Assembly: GCF_900447215.1 (NCBI RefSeq)
Contig: NZ_UFYA01000001.1
Coordinates: 1,488,001 to 1,552,000, forward strand
Direction of reading: 5' to 3'
DNA length: 64,000 nucleotides
DNA from: Dermatophilus congolensis
GTDB lineage: Bacteria; Actinomycetota; Actinomycetes; Actinomycetales; Dermatophilaceae
Shown: positions 37,342-47,885 of the stretch, one piece after another
Layout of the letters: each line of letters starts with the position of its first letter
Numbering within the stretch: position 1 is the stretch's first letter
Program-made: the position numbers and the translations under genes
The notes under the pieces: model-generated
Seen by the model: only the letters and a program-made list of their open reading frames with translations
The model's database searches: none
Told to the model about the DNA's origin: nothing

Positions 37342-37623
37342 TTACTTGGCGCGCTCGAGAATTTCGACAACGCGCCAACGCTTTGTGGCAGACAGCGGAC
37401 GTGTTTCCATCAGGAGGACACGGTCACCGACGCCACAGTTGTTGGTCTCGTCGTGGGCCTTGAGTCGCTTCGTGCGACGCATGACCTTGCTGTAGAGGGC
37501 GTGCTTGACGCGGTCCTCGACCTCGACCACGACAGTCTTGTCCATTTTGTCGCTGACCACGTAACCGCGGGCGGTTTTACGATAGTTGCGCTCAGTAGTG
37601 GTGTTCGCTTCGGTCACGGTCAC
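37342..37623 (-). CDS. rpsQ: 30S ribosomal protein S17
   Basis: S17 is a primary 16S rRNA binder with an OB fold. The 93 residues include [20 protein letters not shown] and [23 protein letters not shown] 37623 overlaps the rpmC stop (GTGA). It is the last gene of the S10 group. Confidence 0.97.
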   Translation of the reverse strand: MTVTEANTTTERNYRKTARGYVVSDKMDKTVVVEVEDRVKHALYSKVMRRTKRLKAHDETNNCGVGDRVLLMETRPLSATKRWRVVEILERAK

Positions 37624-37856
37624 TCACTCGCCTTCTCGACACCGATGTTCAGCTCACGCTCACGCATGATCGTGTAGATCCGCGCAATGTCCTTTCGGAC
37701 CGCCCGTAGGCGACCGTTGTTCTCAAGCTGGCCCGTGGCTGACTGGAACCGGAGGTTGAACAGCTCTGCCTTAGCTTTGCGGAGCTCCTCGACCAGGGCG
37801 TCATCCGCCATGTCACGGAGCTTGTCAACAGCGAGGTCTTTGCTTCCAACTGCCAT
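37620..37856 (-). CDS. rpmC: 50S ribosomal protein L29
   Basis: L29 sits by the exit tunnel near the trigger-factor site. The 78 residues form the two-helix hairpin ([40 protein letters not shown]). Its start overlaps the rplP stop by one base (TGATG). Confidence 0.97.
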   Translation of the reverse strand: MAVGSKDLAVDKLRDMADDALVEELRKAKAELFNLRFQSATGQLENNGRLRAVRKDIARIYTIMRERELNIGVEKASE

Positions 37857-38275
37857 CAGACGTCCCCTCCTTCACGCATAACGAAGCGGCACTTCATCGG
37901 CAGCTTGTGCATTGCTAGACGCATGGCTTCACGCGCCACGGGCTCAGAAACACCGGAAAGCTCAAACAAAACGTGCCCCGGCTTAACGTTGGCGACCCAC
38001 CACTCTGGTGAACCCTTACCAGAACCCATTCGGGTTTCAGCAGGTTTCTTGGTGAGGGGACGATCTGGGTAAATGTTGATCCAGACCTTTCCGCCACGCT
38101 TGATGTAGCGGGTCATAGCGATACGCGCAGACTCGATCTGGCGGTTCGTTACGTACGCAGGCGCCAAAGCCTGAATACCGAAGTCACCAAATGCAACCTG
38201 CGTCCCGCCTTTAGCGCCGCCAGAGCGCTTCGGGTGGTGCTGCTTGCGGTGCTTGACTCGACGAGGAATCAACAT
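37856..38275 (-). CDS. rplP: 50S ribosomal protein L16
   Basis: L16 helps form the A site. [40 protein letters not shown] and [15 protein letters not shown]-like sequence are intact over 139 residues. The start overlaps the rpsC stop (TGATG). Confidence 0.97.
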   Translation of the reverse strand: MLIPRRVKHRKQHHPKRSGGAKGGTQVAFGDFGIQALAPAYVTNRQIESARIAMTRYIKRGGKVWINIYPDRPLTKKPAETRMGSGKGSPEWWVANVKPGHVLFELSGVSEPVAREAMRLAMHKLPMKCRFVMREGGDV

Positions 38276-39096
38276 CAGGCATCAGCTCCCTCGCTGGCCG
38301 GAGCCGCGCTCTGTTCTGGAGCGTTGCTGGCAGCAGCGTTCTCGTTGCGGTTCCCACGACCTGCGCGGTCGCCACGACGGCCACGGCCAGGACGCTCGCC
38401 ACGGCCACCACGGCTCGGGCGGCCGCTGGAGTTGGCCTGCTGAGCAGCCAGTTCACGCGCAGTGAGGTCACCCTTGTAGATCCACACCTTTACACCGATG
38501 CGGCCAAAGGTGGTACGGGCCTCATAGAAGCCGTAGTCAATGTTGGCGCGAAGCGTGTGAAGCGGCACACGTCCTTCGCGGTAGAACTCCGTACGGCTCA
38601 TCTCTGCGCCACCCAAACGACCAGAGACCTGAACTCGGATTCCCTTTGCACCAGAGCGAAGTGATCCCTGCATTCCCTTACGCATAGCGCGTCGGAAAGA
38701 CACTCGTGCACTCAGCTGCTCAGCAATTCCCTGGGCGACCAGCTGGGCGTCCATGTCGGGGTTCTTGACCTCAAGAATATTGAGCTGAACCTGCTTGCCT
38801 GTGAGCTTTTCGAGCTTGCCGCGAATACGCTCCGCCTCTGCGCCACGGCGCCCAATAACGATTCCGGGGCGAGCAGTGTGGATGTCGACACGTACACGGT
38901 CACGCGTACGTTCGATCTGCACCTTGCTTACACCTGCACGTTCCAGGCCTTCAGAGAGAAGACGACGAATTTCGACGTCCTCTTTCACAAAGTCACGGTA
39001 ACGCTGACCACTCTTGGTGGAGTCAGCGAACCAGCGGCTCGAGTGTTCGGTAGTGATACCGAGACGGAATCCGTTCGGGTTTACTTTTTGACCCAT
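38275..39096 (-). CDS. rpsC: 30S ribosomal protein S3
   Basis: S3 helps unwind mRNA at the entry channel. The 273 residues have a KH domain ([20 protein letters not shown]) and the S3 C-terminal domain. A tail of about 50 residues rich in Arg-Gly then Ala/Ser follows, a common actinobacterial extension. The start overlaps the rplV stop by one base. Confidence 0.97.
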   Translation of the reverse strand: MGQKVNPNGFRLGITTEHSSRWFADSTKSGQRYRDFVKEDVEIRRLLSEGLERAGVSKVQIERTRDRVRVDIHTARPGIVIGRRGAEAERIRGKLEKLTGKQVQLNILEVKNPDMDAQLVAQGIAEQLSARVSFRRAMRKGMQGSLRSGAKGIRVQVSGRLGGAEMSRTEFYREGRVPLHTLRANIDYGFYEARTTFGRIGVKVWIYKGDLTARELAAQQANSSGRPSRGGRGERPGRGRRGDRAGRGNRNENAAASNAPEQSAAPASEGADA

Positions 39097-39461
39097 TATC
39101 GGGTTCCTCCGTTCTCGGGCTGGCTGACATGAACCGTGATGTGGCTCGTGCGCTTGTTAATGCGAGCCGCGCGGCCCTGTGCGCGCGGCCGAATACGCTT
39201 CATCGTCGGTCCTTCGTCGACATAGGCAGCCGAGACGATGAGCTGACGCTCATCAAACGGCTCCGATGCCTGCTCTGCCTTAACGCGAGCGTTAGCAATC
39301 GCACTGGCCAGAACCTTGTATACGGTCTCGCCTGCGGCCTGAGGTGCGAACTGCAGCACTGCGAGCGCTTCAGTCGCGTTCTTTCCACGGATGAGGTCCA
39401 CGACGCGGCGGGCCTTCATGGGCGTGACGCGAACGCCGCGCGCCTGCGCCTTGGCTTCCAT
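39096..39461 (-). CDS. rplV: 50S ribosomal protein L22
   Basis: L22 lines the exit tunnel. I chose ATG 39461, giving [20 protein letters not shown] as in relatives, with AAAGGGA 6-7 bases upstream; 121 residues. The frame stays open to 39506 with in-frame starts at 39488 (MSNESKG) and GTG 39506, so a longer N-terminus is possible. The tunnel hairpin [20 protein letters not shown] is intact. Confidence 0.94.
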   Translation of the reverse strand: MEAKAQARGVRVTPMKARRVVDLIRGKNATEALAVLQFAPQAAGETVYKVLASAIANARVKAEQASEPFDERQLIVSAAYVDEGPTMKRIRPRAQGRAARINKRTSHITVHVSQPENGGTR

Positions 39462-39511
39462 CGTTGTCCCTTTGCTTTCGTTCGACATATCGAAATTGAT
39501 CCTCACCGCGG

Positions 39512-39793
39512 TCAGCGGCGACGGCCCTTCTTGTCGTCCTTGATGTGACCCTTAAAGGTGCGTGTAGGAGCGAACTCACCGAGCTTGTGCCCGACCATCG
39601 ACTCCGTCACAAACACCGGCACGTGCTTACGACCGTCATGCACGGCGAATGTGTGCCCAAGGAAATCGGGAGCGATCACAGAACGACGCGACCAAGTCTT
39701 AATAACTGCTTTGGACCCAGACTCGTTCTGAACGTCGACCTTCTTCTGCAGATGGTCGTCGATGAACGGGCCCTTTTTGAGGCTACGAGGCAT
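39512..39793 (-). CDS. rpsS: 30S ribosomal protein S19
   Basis: S19 sits in the 30S head. [40 protein letters not shown] and [15 protein letters not shown] are standard; 93 residues. rplB ends 15 bases upstream. Confidence 0.97.
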   Translation of the reverse strand: MPRSLKKGPFIDDHLQKKVDVQNESGSKAVIKTWSRRSVIAPDFLGHTFAVHDGRKHVPVFVTESMVGHKLGEFAPTRTFKGHIKDDKKGRRR

Positions 39794-39808
39794 ATGCCAT
39801 GACTCCTA

Positions 39809-40645
39809 TCAGCGCTTCTTGCCCGTGCGACGACGACGCACGATGTATTTGTCGCTTTCCTTGTTCGGACGACGTGTGCGGCCTTCCGGCTGCCCCCACG
39901 GGGAAACAGGATGACGGCCACCAGACGTACGACCTTCACCACCACCATGCGGGTGGTCAACAGGGTTCATCACAACACCACGGACGGTTGGGCGCTTGCC
40001 CTTCCAGCGCATACGGCCGGCTTTACCCCAGTTGATGTTGCTCTGCTCGGCGTTTCCAACTTCACCGATAGTCGCGCGGCAGCGCGCATCGACGTTGCGG
40101 ATTTCACCTGAAGGCATACGCAGCTGTGCGTAAGGACCATCCTTAGCTACCAGCTGCACACGTGCACCTGCCGCACGAGCAATCTTTGCCCCTCCACCCG
40201 GACGCAATTCGATTGCGTGGATGATCGTACCGAGGGGGATGTTGCGCAGCGGAAGGTTGTTGCCTGGCTTGATGTCGGCCCCTGTGCCAGCTTCAACTGC
40301 ATCGCCCTGACGGAGACGGTTCGGCGCAAGGATGTAGCGCTTACTTCCATCTGCGTAATGAAGGAGAGCGATTCGAGCTGTGCGGTTGGGGTCGTACTCG
40401 ATGTGCGCGACGACCGCAGGAATGCCGTCTTTGTCATGGCGACGGAAGTCAATAACACGGTACGCACGCTTGTGGCCACCACCGATGTGACGGGTAGTGA
40501 TGCGCCCCTGGTTGTTGCGACCACCAGTTTTAGGTAGTGGGCGAACCAGCGACTTCTCCGGAGTGGAGCGCGTGATCTCTGCGAAGTCCGACACACTGGA
40601 ACCACGACGGCCCGGCGTTGTCGGCTTGTATTTACGGATACCCAT
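39809..40645 (-). CDS. rplB: 50S ribosomal protein L2
   Basis: L2 supports the peptidyl transferase centre. The 278 residues contain [20 protein letters not shown] and the C-terminal [20 protein letters not shown] with the conserved histidine. It lies between rplW and rpsS. Confidence 0.98.
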   Translation of the reverse strand: MGIRKYKPTTPGRRGSSVSDFAEITRSTPEKSLVRPLPKTGGRNNQGRITTRHIGGGHKRAYRVIDFRRHDKDGIPAVVAHIEYDPNRTARIALLHYADGSKRYILAPNRLRQGDAVEAGTGADIKPGNNLPLRNIPLGTIIHAIELRPGGGAKIARAAGARVQLVAKDGPYAQLRMPSGEIRNVDARCRATIGEVGNAEQSNINWGKAGRMRWKGKRPTVRGVVMNPVDHPHGGGEGRTSGGRHPVSPWGQPEGRTRRPNKESDKYIVRRRRTGKKR

Positions 40646-40668
40646 TGTTCAGTCCTCAGTTCCTACGC

Positions 40669-40968
40669 TCAGGCCCGAGCGCCGAAGATGTCGATGGAAC
40701 CTTCTTTGAGGGTGACGATTGCGCGCTTGGTGTCTTTGCGCTTGCCCATCCCGAAACGGGTGCGGCGCGTCTTCCCCTGGCGGTTCAGCGTGTTAACGGA
40801 AGAGACCTTCACACCAAAAACCTGCTCCACTGCAAGGCGGATCTCAGTTTTGTTGGCAGAGGGGTCAACAATGAAGGTGTATTTACCCTCATCCATAAGT
40901 CCGTACGACTTCTCGGAGACGACCGGAGCGATCAGGATGTCGCGCGGGTCCTTGATGTTTGCGCTCAC
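40669..40968 (-). CDS. rplW: 50S ribosomal protein L23
   Basis: L23 is the exit-site docking point for SRP and trigger factor. The 99 residues include [20 protein letters not shown] and [20 protein letters not shown]. Its start overlaps the rplD stop by four bases. Confidence 0.97.
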   Translation of the reverse strand: MSANIKDPRDILIAPVVSEKSYGLMDEGKYTFIVDPSANKTEIRLAVEQVFGVKVSSVNTLNRQGKTRRTRFGMGKRKDTKRAIVTLKEGSIDIFGARA

Positions 40969-41618
40969 TTGGCTTCCTCCTGGGAGTTCGCCGCGCTACG
41001 CGAGTCGATGAGCGACGCAAGCGCGTTCTCGGTGAACACGACGTCGTCTGCGCACATCACGTCGTAGGTGTTCAGCTGGTCAACGTGCAGCGCGTGAACT
41101 GTCGGCAAGTTACGGACAGAAAGCGCACCCTGCTCGTCCCCTCGCGCTAGAACCACAAGAAGGTTCTTACGGTCGGTAAGGCTACCGAGCAACGTACGGG
41201 CTGCCTTCGTAGAAGCAGAGTCAGAGACAACACCTTCAACTGCGTGAATGCGTCCATGACGAGCTCGGTCAGACAAAGCGCTGCGCAATGCAGCAGCTTT
41301 CATTTTCTTGGGGGTGCGCTGACTGTAATCACGAGGCTGAGGCCCGTGAACAGTTCCACCGCCAGCGAACTGAGGGGCGCGGGTCGAACCCTGTCGGGCT
41401 CGCCCTGTTCCTTTCTGGCGGTATGGCTTCTTACCGCCACCACGGACCATGCCGCGGGTCTTCGTGGCGTGCGTTCCCTGTCGGGCAGCAGCAAGCTGTG
41501 CAACAACTACCTGGTGGATCAGGGGAACATTAGTTTCCGCTTCAAAGATTTCGGCGGGCAGGTCGACCGAGCGACCAGTGTTACCACCGTCGAAGCCGAT
41601 GATGTCGATCTTCGTCAC
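40965..41618 (-). CDS. rplD: 50S ribosomal protein L4
   Basis: L4 binds 23S rRNA and in E. coli autoregulates the S10 operon. The tunnel loop is visible ([20 protein letters not shown]). GTG 41618 gives (M)[20 protein letters not shown] with AGGGAG upstream; 217 residues. The frame is open to 41714 inside rplC but without family match. Confidence 0.97.
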   Translation of the reverse strand: MTKIDIIGFDGGNTGRSVDLPAEIFEAETNVPLIHQVVVAQLAAARQGTHATKTRGMVRGGGKKPYRQKGTGRARQGSTRAPQFAGGGTVHGPQPRDYSQRTPKKMKAAALRSALSDRARHGRIHAVEGVVSDSASTKAARTLLGSLTDRKNLLVVLARGDEQGALSVRNLPTVHALHVDQLNTYDVMCADDVVFTENALASLIDSRSAANSQEEAK

Positions 41619-41622
41619 GATG

Positions 41623-42300
41623 TCACGCTCCCTTAGCAGCAGTGCGGACGAGGACGATACCGCCACGCGGACCGGGAACCGCACCCTTGACGAGGATGAA
41701 GCCCTTATCGGCATCGATAGCGTGGATCGTCAAGTTCTGAGTGGTCTGGCGCACGCCGCCCATACGGCCGGCCATACGCTGACCTTTGAAAATGCGTCCT
41801 GGAGTGGCACAGGCGCCAACAGAACCAGGCTTGCGGTGGTTTCGGTGCGCACCGTGGCTAGCAGAGACACCAGCGAAGCCGTGACGCTTCATCACACCAG
41901 CAAAACCTTTACCTTTGGTTTTTCCGGTGACGTCGATCTTCTGGCCGCTTTCAAAAGCTGAGACCGTAATCTCCTGGCCAAGCGTGTATTCAGAAGAATT
42001 GTTAGTGCGGATTTCAACTAGGTGACGGCGAGGCGTTACGCCTGCCTTCTCAAAGTGGCCACGCAAAGGCTTCTTGACCTTGCGAGGATCAATCTCACCG
42101 AACCCAATCTGCACAGCCTCATAGCCGTCGGTAGCTGCATCCCGAATCTGAGTCACCACACAAGGCCCGGCCTTGATGACCGTCACTGGCACGAGGCGGT
42201 TCTGCTCATCCCAGACCTGCGTCATCCCCAGTTTCTCGCCGAGCACACCGGTGACAGCGCGCGAAGCGCTCTTTGCTGCATTACTCATCGCAGTTGTCAC
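41623..42300 (-). CDS. rplC: 50S ribosomal protein L3
   Basis: L3 is an early 50S assembly protein near the peptidyl transferase centre. [20 protein letters not shown] and [20 protein letters not shown] with the methylatable Gln region are intact; 225 residues. GTG 42300 has AAGGA close upstream; ATG 42288 is an alternative start. Confidence 0.96.
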   Translation of the reverse strand: MTTAMSNAAKSASRAVTGVLGEKLGMTQVWDEQNRLVPVTVIKAGPCVVTQIRDAATDGYEAVQIGFGEIDPRKVKKPLRGHFEKAGVTPRRHLVEIRTNNSSEYTLGQEITVSAFESGQKIDVTGKTKGKGFAGVMKRHGFAGVSASHGAHRNHRKPGSVGACATPGRIFKGQRMAGRMGGVRQTTQNLTIHAIDADKGFILVKGAVPGPRGGIVLVRTAAKGA

Positions 42301-42305
42301 CGTCC

Positions 42306-42614
42306 TTACAGCTTAATCTCGATGTTGACGTCCGCAGGCAGGTCAAGTCGCATAAGCGAGTCAACGGCCTTAGGCGTCGGGTCCACGATGTCAATGAGAC
42401 GCTTATGGGTGCGCATCTCAAAGTGCTCGCGGCTGTCTTTGTACTTGTGGGGCGACCGGATGACGCAGAACACATTCTTCTCCGTCGGGAGCGGCACCGG
42501 GCCGACAACAGTCGCACCGGCACGCGTCACCGTGTCGACAATCTTCCGTGCCGAAGAATCGATGACTTCATGGTCATACGACTTCAGCCGGATGCGGATT
42601 TTTTGTCCCGCCAT
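42306..42614 (-). CDS. rpsJ: 30S ribosomal protein S10
   Basis: S10 (NusE) is a 30S head protein and an antitermination partner of NusB. The 102 residues [20 protein letters not shown] and [20 protein letters not shown] are standard. It is the first gene of the S10 operon. A 23-nt element shared with the rpsL leader lies 51 bases upstream of its start. Confidence 0.97.
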   Translation of the reverse strand: MAGQKIRIRLKSYDHEVIDSSARKIVDTVTRAGATVVGPVPLPTEKNVFCVIRSPHKYKDSREHFEMRTHKRLIDIVDPTPKAVDSLMRLDLPADVNIEIKL

Positions 42615-42665
42615 CGCTTCGTCAGACTCTCTCTCGTTTAATTCCGCTTGTAAGAATTCGGATCA

Positions 42666-42688
42666 CCGACCCACGCGCTCGGGCGTGT
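42666..42688 (-). repeat. 23-nt leader element, copy 1 (rpsJ)
   Basis: On the minus strand it starts ACACGCCCGAGCGCGTGG and ends GTCGG. It matches 47762-47784 at 22 of 23 bases. CACGC and GCGTG can pair around a 6-base loop, and the single difference lies in that loop. It is 51 bases before the rpsJ start. Confidence 0.65.
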
Positions 42689-42938
42689 CGCATATTCAGG
42701 AACACAATAAACAGACTCATCAACCTTTTGGTCTGGCCGACTGTTTAGCTTCCCGGATCCGAGCCCAACGCATCCCTGCAAGAGCTCCAGATCCACGAAT
42801 CTTATTTCGCGGTGCTAGTAACCTCTTTCGAGGGACTTGAAGTTCGATGCGATACCGAACTTCGCGTCAAGCAACCCGTTCACTCTGCCAGATAATTCAC
42901 CGAAAGCACAAATCAGCTGATCAGTGGTGTCAACACAC

Positions 42939-42975
42939 AACCGGGGGCTCAGGTTATTGACCTGAGCCCCCGGTT
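42939..42975 (-). terminator. Terminator of tuf
   Basis: A perfect 16-bp stem (AACCGGGGGCTCAGGT and complement) with a 5-base loop lies 21 bases after the tuf stop. No U-tract follows. Confidence 0.85.
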
Positions 42976-42996
42976 GGTGATTAATCACCTAGTTGG

Positions 42997-44190
42997 TCAC
43001 TTGATGATCGTGGTTACGTTACCAGCACCGACCGTACGGCCACCCTCACGGATAGCGAACTTGAGGCCTTCTTCCATGGCGATGGGCTGAATCAGCTCCA
43101 CCTTCATGCCGGTGTTGTCACCAGGCATAACCATTTCAACACCCTCAGGAAGGTGGACAACACCGGTCACGTCCGTAGTACGGAAGTAGAACTGAGGACG
43201 GTAGTTGTCGTAGAAGGGCGTGTGACGGCCACCTTCATCCTTGGAAAGGATGTAGACCTGAGCGTCGAACTCCGTGTGAGGAGTGATGGAGCCCGGCTTG
43301 CAGACAACCTGGCCACGCTCAACGTCTTCACGCTTGGTTCCGCGGAGAAGTAGACCAACGTTCTCACCGGCCTGGCCCTCGTCGAGGAGCTTACGGAACA
43401 TTTCGATACCGGTGACCGTGGTCTTCGTGGTTGCCTCGTGGATACCCACGATCTCAACCTCTTCGTTAACCTTCAGCACACCGCGCTCGATACGGCCGGT
43501 AACAACCGTGCCACGCCCGGTAATGGTGAAAACATCCTCGATAGGCATGAGGAAGGGCTTGTCGACTGCACGCTCCGGGGAAGGAATGTAGTCGTCGACT
43601 GCCTTCATGAGCTCGAGAATGGACTCGCTCCACTTGGCGTCGCCCTCGAGTGCCTTCAGTGCGGAGACCTGGACAACAGGAACGTCGTCGCCGGGGAACT
43701 CGTAGCTGGAAAGCAGCTCCCGAACTTCCATTTCGACGAGCTCGAGGATTTCCTCATCCTCGACCATGTCAGTCTTGTTGAGTGCCACGACGATGTAGGG
43801 GACGCCGACCTGGCGGGCCAGGAGAACGTGTTCCTTCGTCTGCGGCATGGGGCCGTCGGTTGCAGCAACAACCAGAATGGCGCCGTCCATCTGAGCCGCA
43901 CCGGTGATCATGTTCTTCACGTAGTCAGCGTGCCCGGGGCAGTCGACGTGCGCGTAGTGACGGCTCTCGGTCTGGTACTCGATGTGAGCGATCGAGATGG
44001 TGATGCCGCGCTGCTTCTCTTCAGGCGCCTTGTCGATGGAGTCGAACGGGGAAGCCTCGTTCAGATCCGGGTACGCGTCGTGCAGAACCTTCGAGATCGC
44101 AGCCGTCAGCGTCGTCTTACCGTGGTCAATGTGACCAATGGTGCCGATGTTGACGTGCGGCTTGGTCCGCTCGAACTTCGCCTTCGCCAC
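42997..44190 (-). CDS. tuf: Elongation factor Tu
   Basis: EF-Tu delivers aminoacyl-tRNA to the ribosome. GTPase motifs are GHIDHGKT (19-26), DCPGHADY and NKTD. Length (397) and the C-terminal [15 protein letters not shown] are standard. GTG 44190 has AGGAGG 7 bases upstream. It follows fusA after 115 bases and ends at a strong hairpin. Confidence 0.98.
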   Translation of the reverse strand: MAKAKFERTKPHVNIGTIGHIDHGKTTLTAAISKVLHDAYPDLNEASPFDSIDKAPEEKQRGITISIAHIEYQTESRHYAHVDCPGHADYVKNMITGAAQMDGAILVVAATDGPMPQTKEHVLLARQVGVPYIVVALNKTDMVEDEEILELVEMEVRELLSSYEFPGDDVPVVQVSALKALEGDAKWSESILELMKAVDDYIPSPERAVDKPFLMPIEDVFTITGRGTVVTGRIERGVLKVNEEVEIVGIHEATTKTTVTGIEMFRKLLDEGQAGENVGLLLRGTKREDVERGQVVCKPGSITPHTEFDAQVYILSKDEGGRHTPFYDNYRPQFYFRTTDVTGVVHLPEGVEMVMPGDNTGMKVELIQPIAMEEGLKFAIREGGRTVGAGNVTTIIK

Positions 44191-44305
44191 TTGGGTCCTC
44201 CTGTGGACTTGATTGGTTAACGCCGTACATCCACTTGGGTGGCGACGTTGTTGGACTATTTACTGCGTTAGCAGCGTGAAGAGCCGACGGGTGAGTGTAC
44301 CCGCC

Positions 44306-46420
44306 TCACTCGCCTCGCATCTTCTTGATGATCTCGTCCGCGACGTTCTTGGGAACTTCAGCGTACGAGTCGAACTGCATCGAGTAGTTAGCGCGGCCCT
44401 GCGTCTTAGAACGCAGGTCACCAACGTACCCGAACATCTCGGACAGTGGTACAAGGCCACGAACGACCTTAGCGCCACTGATGTCTTCCATGGACTGGAT
44501 GTGGCCACGGCGAGAGTTGATGTCACCGATAACGTCACCCATGTACTCTTCGGGCGTACGAACCTCAACAGCCATCATTGGCTCAAGCAGGGCAGGGTCT
44601 GCCTTACGAAGAGCTTCCTTCGTTGCCATCGAGCCAGCGATCTTGAAGGCCATTTCGGACGAGTCAACATCGTGGTATGCGCCATCGATCAAGGTTGCTT
44701 TCACACCCACGATGGGATATCCAGCCAACACACCGTGTTGAAGTGCGTCCTGAATACCGTGGTCAACGCTTGGAATGTACTCACGCGGAATACGGCCACC
44801 TGTAACCGCATTCTCGAATTCGTACATTTCACCCTCGGCAGTATCCAAAGGCTCAAAGGTGATTTGCACCTTACCGAACTGACCGGAGCCACCAGTCTGC
44901 TTCTTGTGGGTGTAGTCGAACTTCTCAACCGTGCGACGGATGGTCTCACGGTAAGCGACCTGCGGCTTACCGATGTTGGCCTCAACCTTGAACTCACGCT
45001 TCATGCGGTCAACAAGGATGTCAAGGTGAAGCTCACCCATACCCTTGATAACGGTCTGACCAGATTCCTGATCAAGCTCAACCTGGAAGGTGGGGTCCTC
45101 TTGCGCCAACTTTTGAATAGCGGTCGAGAGCTTCTCCTGGTCACCTTTGGTCTTAGGCTCAATAGCAACCGAGATAACAGGCTCTGGGAAAGTCATCGAC
45201 TCCAGAACAATCTGATTGTCTGGGTCACACAACGTGTCACCTGTTGTCGTTTCCTTCAGGCCGACCATGGCGTAGATGTTTCCAGCCACTGCCTCATCAA
45301 CAGGGTTTTCCTTGTTGGCATGCATCTGGAAAAGCTTGCCGACACGCTCTTTCTTGCCCTTAGTCGAGTTAACGACCTGGCTACCTGCGTTAATGCGCCC
45401 AGAGTACACACGAACGAACGTGAGGGTACCAAAGAATGGGTGTGCCGCAACCTTGAAGGCAAGAGCGGAGAATGGCTCGGCTTTGTCGGGGTGGCGCTCC
45501 ATTTCAACGTCTTCGTGCCCGACCTTATGTCCCTTGACTGCCTCAACATCCATTGGTGTTGGCAGGTAGTCGATGACAGCATCCAACATTGGCTGCACAC
45601 CACGGTTCTTGAAGGCAGAACCACAGAGAACCGGGTACAGCTCAGAGCTCACCGTAAGCTTGCGAATGCCAGCCTTGAGCTCGTCAATCGTAAGCTCTTC
45701 GCCACCTAGGTACTTCTCCATGAGCTCGTCATCGCTCTCAGCGACGCGCTCAACAAGGAGGCTGCGGTATTCCTCAGCCTTTTCTTTAAGGTCCTCAGGG
45801 ATCTCCTGGATTTCGTACTTAGCCCCAAGAGTCACGTCACCCTTGGCGTCACCAGGCCAGACAAGTGCACGGCTGTGAAGTAGGTCAATCACACCAAGGA
45901 AGTCAGATTCCGCACCGATGGGGAGCTGCAGCACGAGCGGCTCCGCACCAAGACGATCTTTAATCGTCTGGACCGTGAAGTAGAAGTCCGCACCCATCTT
46001 GTCCATCTTGTTGACGAAGCAGATGCGGGGAACGTCATATTTATCAGCCTGACGCCACACTGTCTCAGACTGAGGCTCGACACCTTCTTTGCCATCGAAC
46101 ACTGCGACGGCGCCATCGAGGACACGGAGCGAACGCTCTACCTCAACGGTGAAGTCGACGTGCCCGGGGGTGTCGATGATGTTGATCTGGTTACCCTCCC
46201 AGAAACAGGTGACAGCAGCCGAGGTAATCGTGATACCCCGCTCTTTTTCCTGCTCCATCCAGTCAGTCGTCGAAGCACCATCGTGGGTTTCACCCAACTT
46301 ATGGTTGACGCCTGTATAGAAGAGGATGCGCTCCGTCGTCGTCGTCTTACCGGCGTCGATGTGCGCCATGATGCCGATGTTGCGGACCTTCTTCAGGTCT
46401 GTGAGGACATCCTGTGCCAC
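44306..46420 (-). CDS. fusA: Elongation factor G
   Basis: EF-G drives translocation and ribosome recycling. The 704-residue protein has AHIDAGKT (19-26), DTPGHVDF and [10 protein letters not shown], then domains II-V with [20 protein letters not shown]. It starts with GTG at 46420 and lies between rpsG and tuf in the str operon. Confidence 0.98.
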   Translation of the reverse strand: MAQDVLTDLKKVRNIGIMAHIDAGKTTTTERILFYTGVNHKLGETHDGASTTDWMEQEKERGITITSAAVTCFWEGNQINIIDTPGHVDFTVEVERSLRVLDGAVAVFDGKEGVEPQSETVWRQADKYDVPRICFVNKMDKMGADFYFTVQTIKDRLGAEPLVLQLPIGAESDFLGVIDLLHSRALVWPGDAKGDVTLGAKYEIQEIPEDLKEKAEEYRSLLVERVAESDDELMEKYLGGEELTIDELKAGIRKLTVSSELYPVLCGSAFKNRGVQPMLDAVIDYLPTPMDVEAVKGHKVGHEDVEMERHPDKAEPFSALAFKVAAHPFFGTLTFVRVYSGRINAGSQVVNSTKGKKERVGKLFQMHANKENPVDEAVAGNIYAMVGLKETTTGDTLCDPDNQIVLESMTFPEPVISVAIEPKTKGDQEKLSTAIQKLAQEDPTFQVELDQESGQTVIKGMGELHLDILVDRMKREFKVEANIGKPQVAYRETIRRTVEKFDYTHKKQTGGSGQFGKVQITFEPLDTAEGEMYEFENAVTGGRIPREYIPSVDHGIQDALQHGVLAGYPIVGVKATLIDGAYHDVDSSEMAFKIAGSMATKEALRKADPALLEPMMAVEVRTPEEYMGDVIGDINSRRGHIQSMEDISGAKVVRGLVPLSEMFGYVGDLRSKTQGRANYSMQFDSYAEVPKNVADEIIKKMRGE

Positions 46421-46550
46421 GTGATCTCTCGTCTCGTTTCGTGTTTCCCAGTCGCCTCAGGTCTGCCCGAAATCGCAGGCCTTCCGCGGAACTTACCTTC
46501 GGTGCCACCAAACCAATTCAAAGCCAGTGACACCGAAGAATAAATTCGTC

Positions 46551-47021
46551 TTACCAGCGGTAGTGAGCGAAGGCCCGGTTGGACTCCGCCATCTTGTGGG
46601 TGTCCTCACGACGCTTCACAGCGGCACCAAGGCCGTTACTTGCGTCAAGGATTTCATTCATAAGTCGCTCGGTCATCGTCTTCTCGCGACGCTGACGTGA
46701 GTAACCCACCAACCAGCGCAAACCGAGCGTGGTTGAACGTCCAGCACGGACCTCAACAGGAACCTGATAGGTCGCACCACCGACACGGCGGCTACGCACC
46801 TCAAGAGTCGGCTTGATGTTGTCGAGAGCACGCTTGAGGATGGCAACTGGGTCAGTTCCCGTTTTTTCACGGCACCCTTCGAGCGCACCATAAACAATGC
46901 GTTCTGCGGTGGACTTTTTACCGTCCAACAGGATCTTGTTGACGAGCTGGGTGACCAGCGGAGACCCGTAAACAGGGTCAGACATAATAGGGCGCTTGGG
47001 AGCAGGACCTTTACGAGGCAT
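46551..47021 (-). CDS. rpsG: 30S ribosomal protein S7
   Basis: S7 organises the 30S head and is the str operon repressor in E. coli. The 156 residues have [40 protein letters not shown] and [14 protein letters not shown]. Its ATG overlaps the rpsL stop by one base (TAATG). Confidence 0.98.
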   Translation of the reverse strand: MPRKGPAPKRPIMSDPVYGSPLVTQLVNKILLDGKKSTAERIVYGALEGCREKTGTDPVAILKRALDNIKPTLEVRSRRVGGATYQVPVEVRAGRSTTLGLRWLVGYSRQRREKTMTERLMNEILDASNGLGAAVKRREDTHKMAESNRAFAHYRW

Positions 47022-47395
47022 TACTTCTTCTCCCTCTTTGCACCGTAACGGCTGCGAGCCTGGCTCCGGTTCTTTACACCCTGGGTGTCAAGCGAGCCAC
47101 GAATGATCTTGTAACGAACGCCAGGAAGGTCCTTAACACGTCCACCACGCACGAGCACGATCGAGTGCTCTTGCAAGTTGTGGCCAACGCCAGGGATGTA
47201 AGCGGTTACCTCAACACCCGAAGTGAGCTTCACACGAGCAACCTTACGGAGAGCCGAGTTCGGCTTCTTGGGCGTCGTGGTGTAGACGCGGCTGCAAACG
47301 CCACGCCGCTGCGGGTTGCCCTTCAGTGCCGGGGACTTGACCTTCGAGGCCTTATCCTGCCGGCCCTTGCGGACGAGCTGGTTAATGGTGGGCAC
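47021..47395 (-). CDS. rpsL: 30S ribosomal protein S12
   Basis: S12 controls decoding accuracy. GTG 47395 gives (M)[12 protein letters not shown] with GGAG upstream; 124 residues. K43 (TPKKP) and K88 (RVKDLPG) are the streptomycin-sensitive residues. The frame is open to 47458, which is leader sequence. It is the first gene of the str operon. Confidence 0.98.
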   Translation of the reverse strand: MPTINQLVRKGRQDKASKVKSPALKGNPQRRGVCSRVYTTTPKKPNSALRKVARVKLTSGVEVTAYIPGVGHNLQEHSIVLVRGGRVKDLPGVRYKIIRGSLDTQGVKNRSQARSRYGAKREKK

Positions 47396-47761
47396 AAAAA
47401 CTCCATTGCTGTAGTGATCCGGCAATCCTTGATGGTTTGCCATCCTTGGTGTTTCCACGAATCACCTAGGACCCGTGGCTCTCCCCTGCACTTCTTGAAA
47501 GATTCATCCAGTGAAACTCCCGAGCTGCCCGGCGAAAGGACATGGATCTAAGAACCTGCACACTGAAGATATGCGGCGCACCTGGCGGCACTCCGAGTTA
47601 CTAAGGAAACTCTTTTACTTCACGTGGGCACAACTGCCCAGACCCATGCACCTCAAGAGTAAGGCCGAGAGAGAACCCGAACCAAATTTGAACACGTCAC
47701 ACACGCCATATACATATATACAGTGCGATTACCTGTGAGGATACAGTCGTAAAAAGAGCAT

Positions 47762-47784
47762 CCGACCCACGCGGTCGGGCGTGT
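47762..47784 (-). repeat. 23-nt leader element, copy 2 (rpsL)
   Basis: On the minus strand it starts ACACGCCCGACCGCGTGG and ends GTCGG, differing from the rpsJ copy at one base. It lies 25 bases downstream of the rpoC terminator and 366 bases before the rpsL start. Confidence 0.65.
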
Positions 47785-47809
47785 TGAACCTTTCAATCAA
47801 ACCCTCAAA

Positions 47810-47856
47810 CTTATAGGGCTGGGCCCCACACTCAGTGTGGGGCCCAGCCCTATAAG
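47810..47856 (-). terminator. Terminator of rpoBC
   Basis: A perfect 22-bp stem (CTTATAGGGCTGGGCCCCAC and two more bases) closes a 3-base loop 30 bases after the rpoC stop. UUUG follows on the minus-strand transcript. Confidence 0.9.
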
Positions 47857-47885
47857 GGACTTAACGGCAGATTAGCCGAAAGTCA

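Larger units (their letters stand above)
42615..42996. promoter_or_regulatory. tuf-rpsJ intergenic region with S10 promoter/leader
   Basis: Reading the minus strand, the tuf terminator (42939-42975) comes first. Next is a region with TTGATG and an A/T-rich GAATAT about 19 bases on that could be the S10 promoter, then the 23-nt shared element (42666-42688) and the rpsJ ribosome site. No gene was seen. Exact -35/-10 positions are uncertain. Confidence 0.5.
47396..47885. promoter_or_regulatory. rpoC-rpsL intergenic region with str operon leader
   Basis: These 490 bases hold the rpoC terminator (47810-47856), the second copy of the 23-nt element (47762-47784), then an A/T-rich stretch (about 47705-47760) and about 300 bases of untranslated leader before rpsL. 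No gene was found. The promoter is probably in the A/T-rich part or just after the terminator. Confidence 0.5.
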
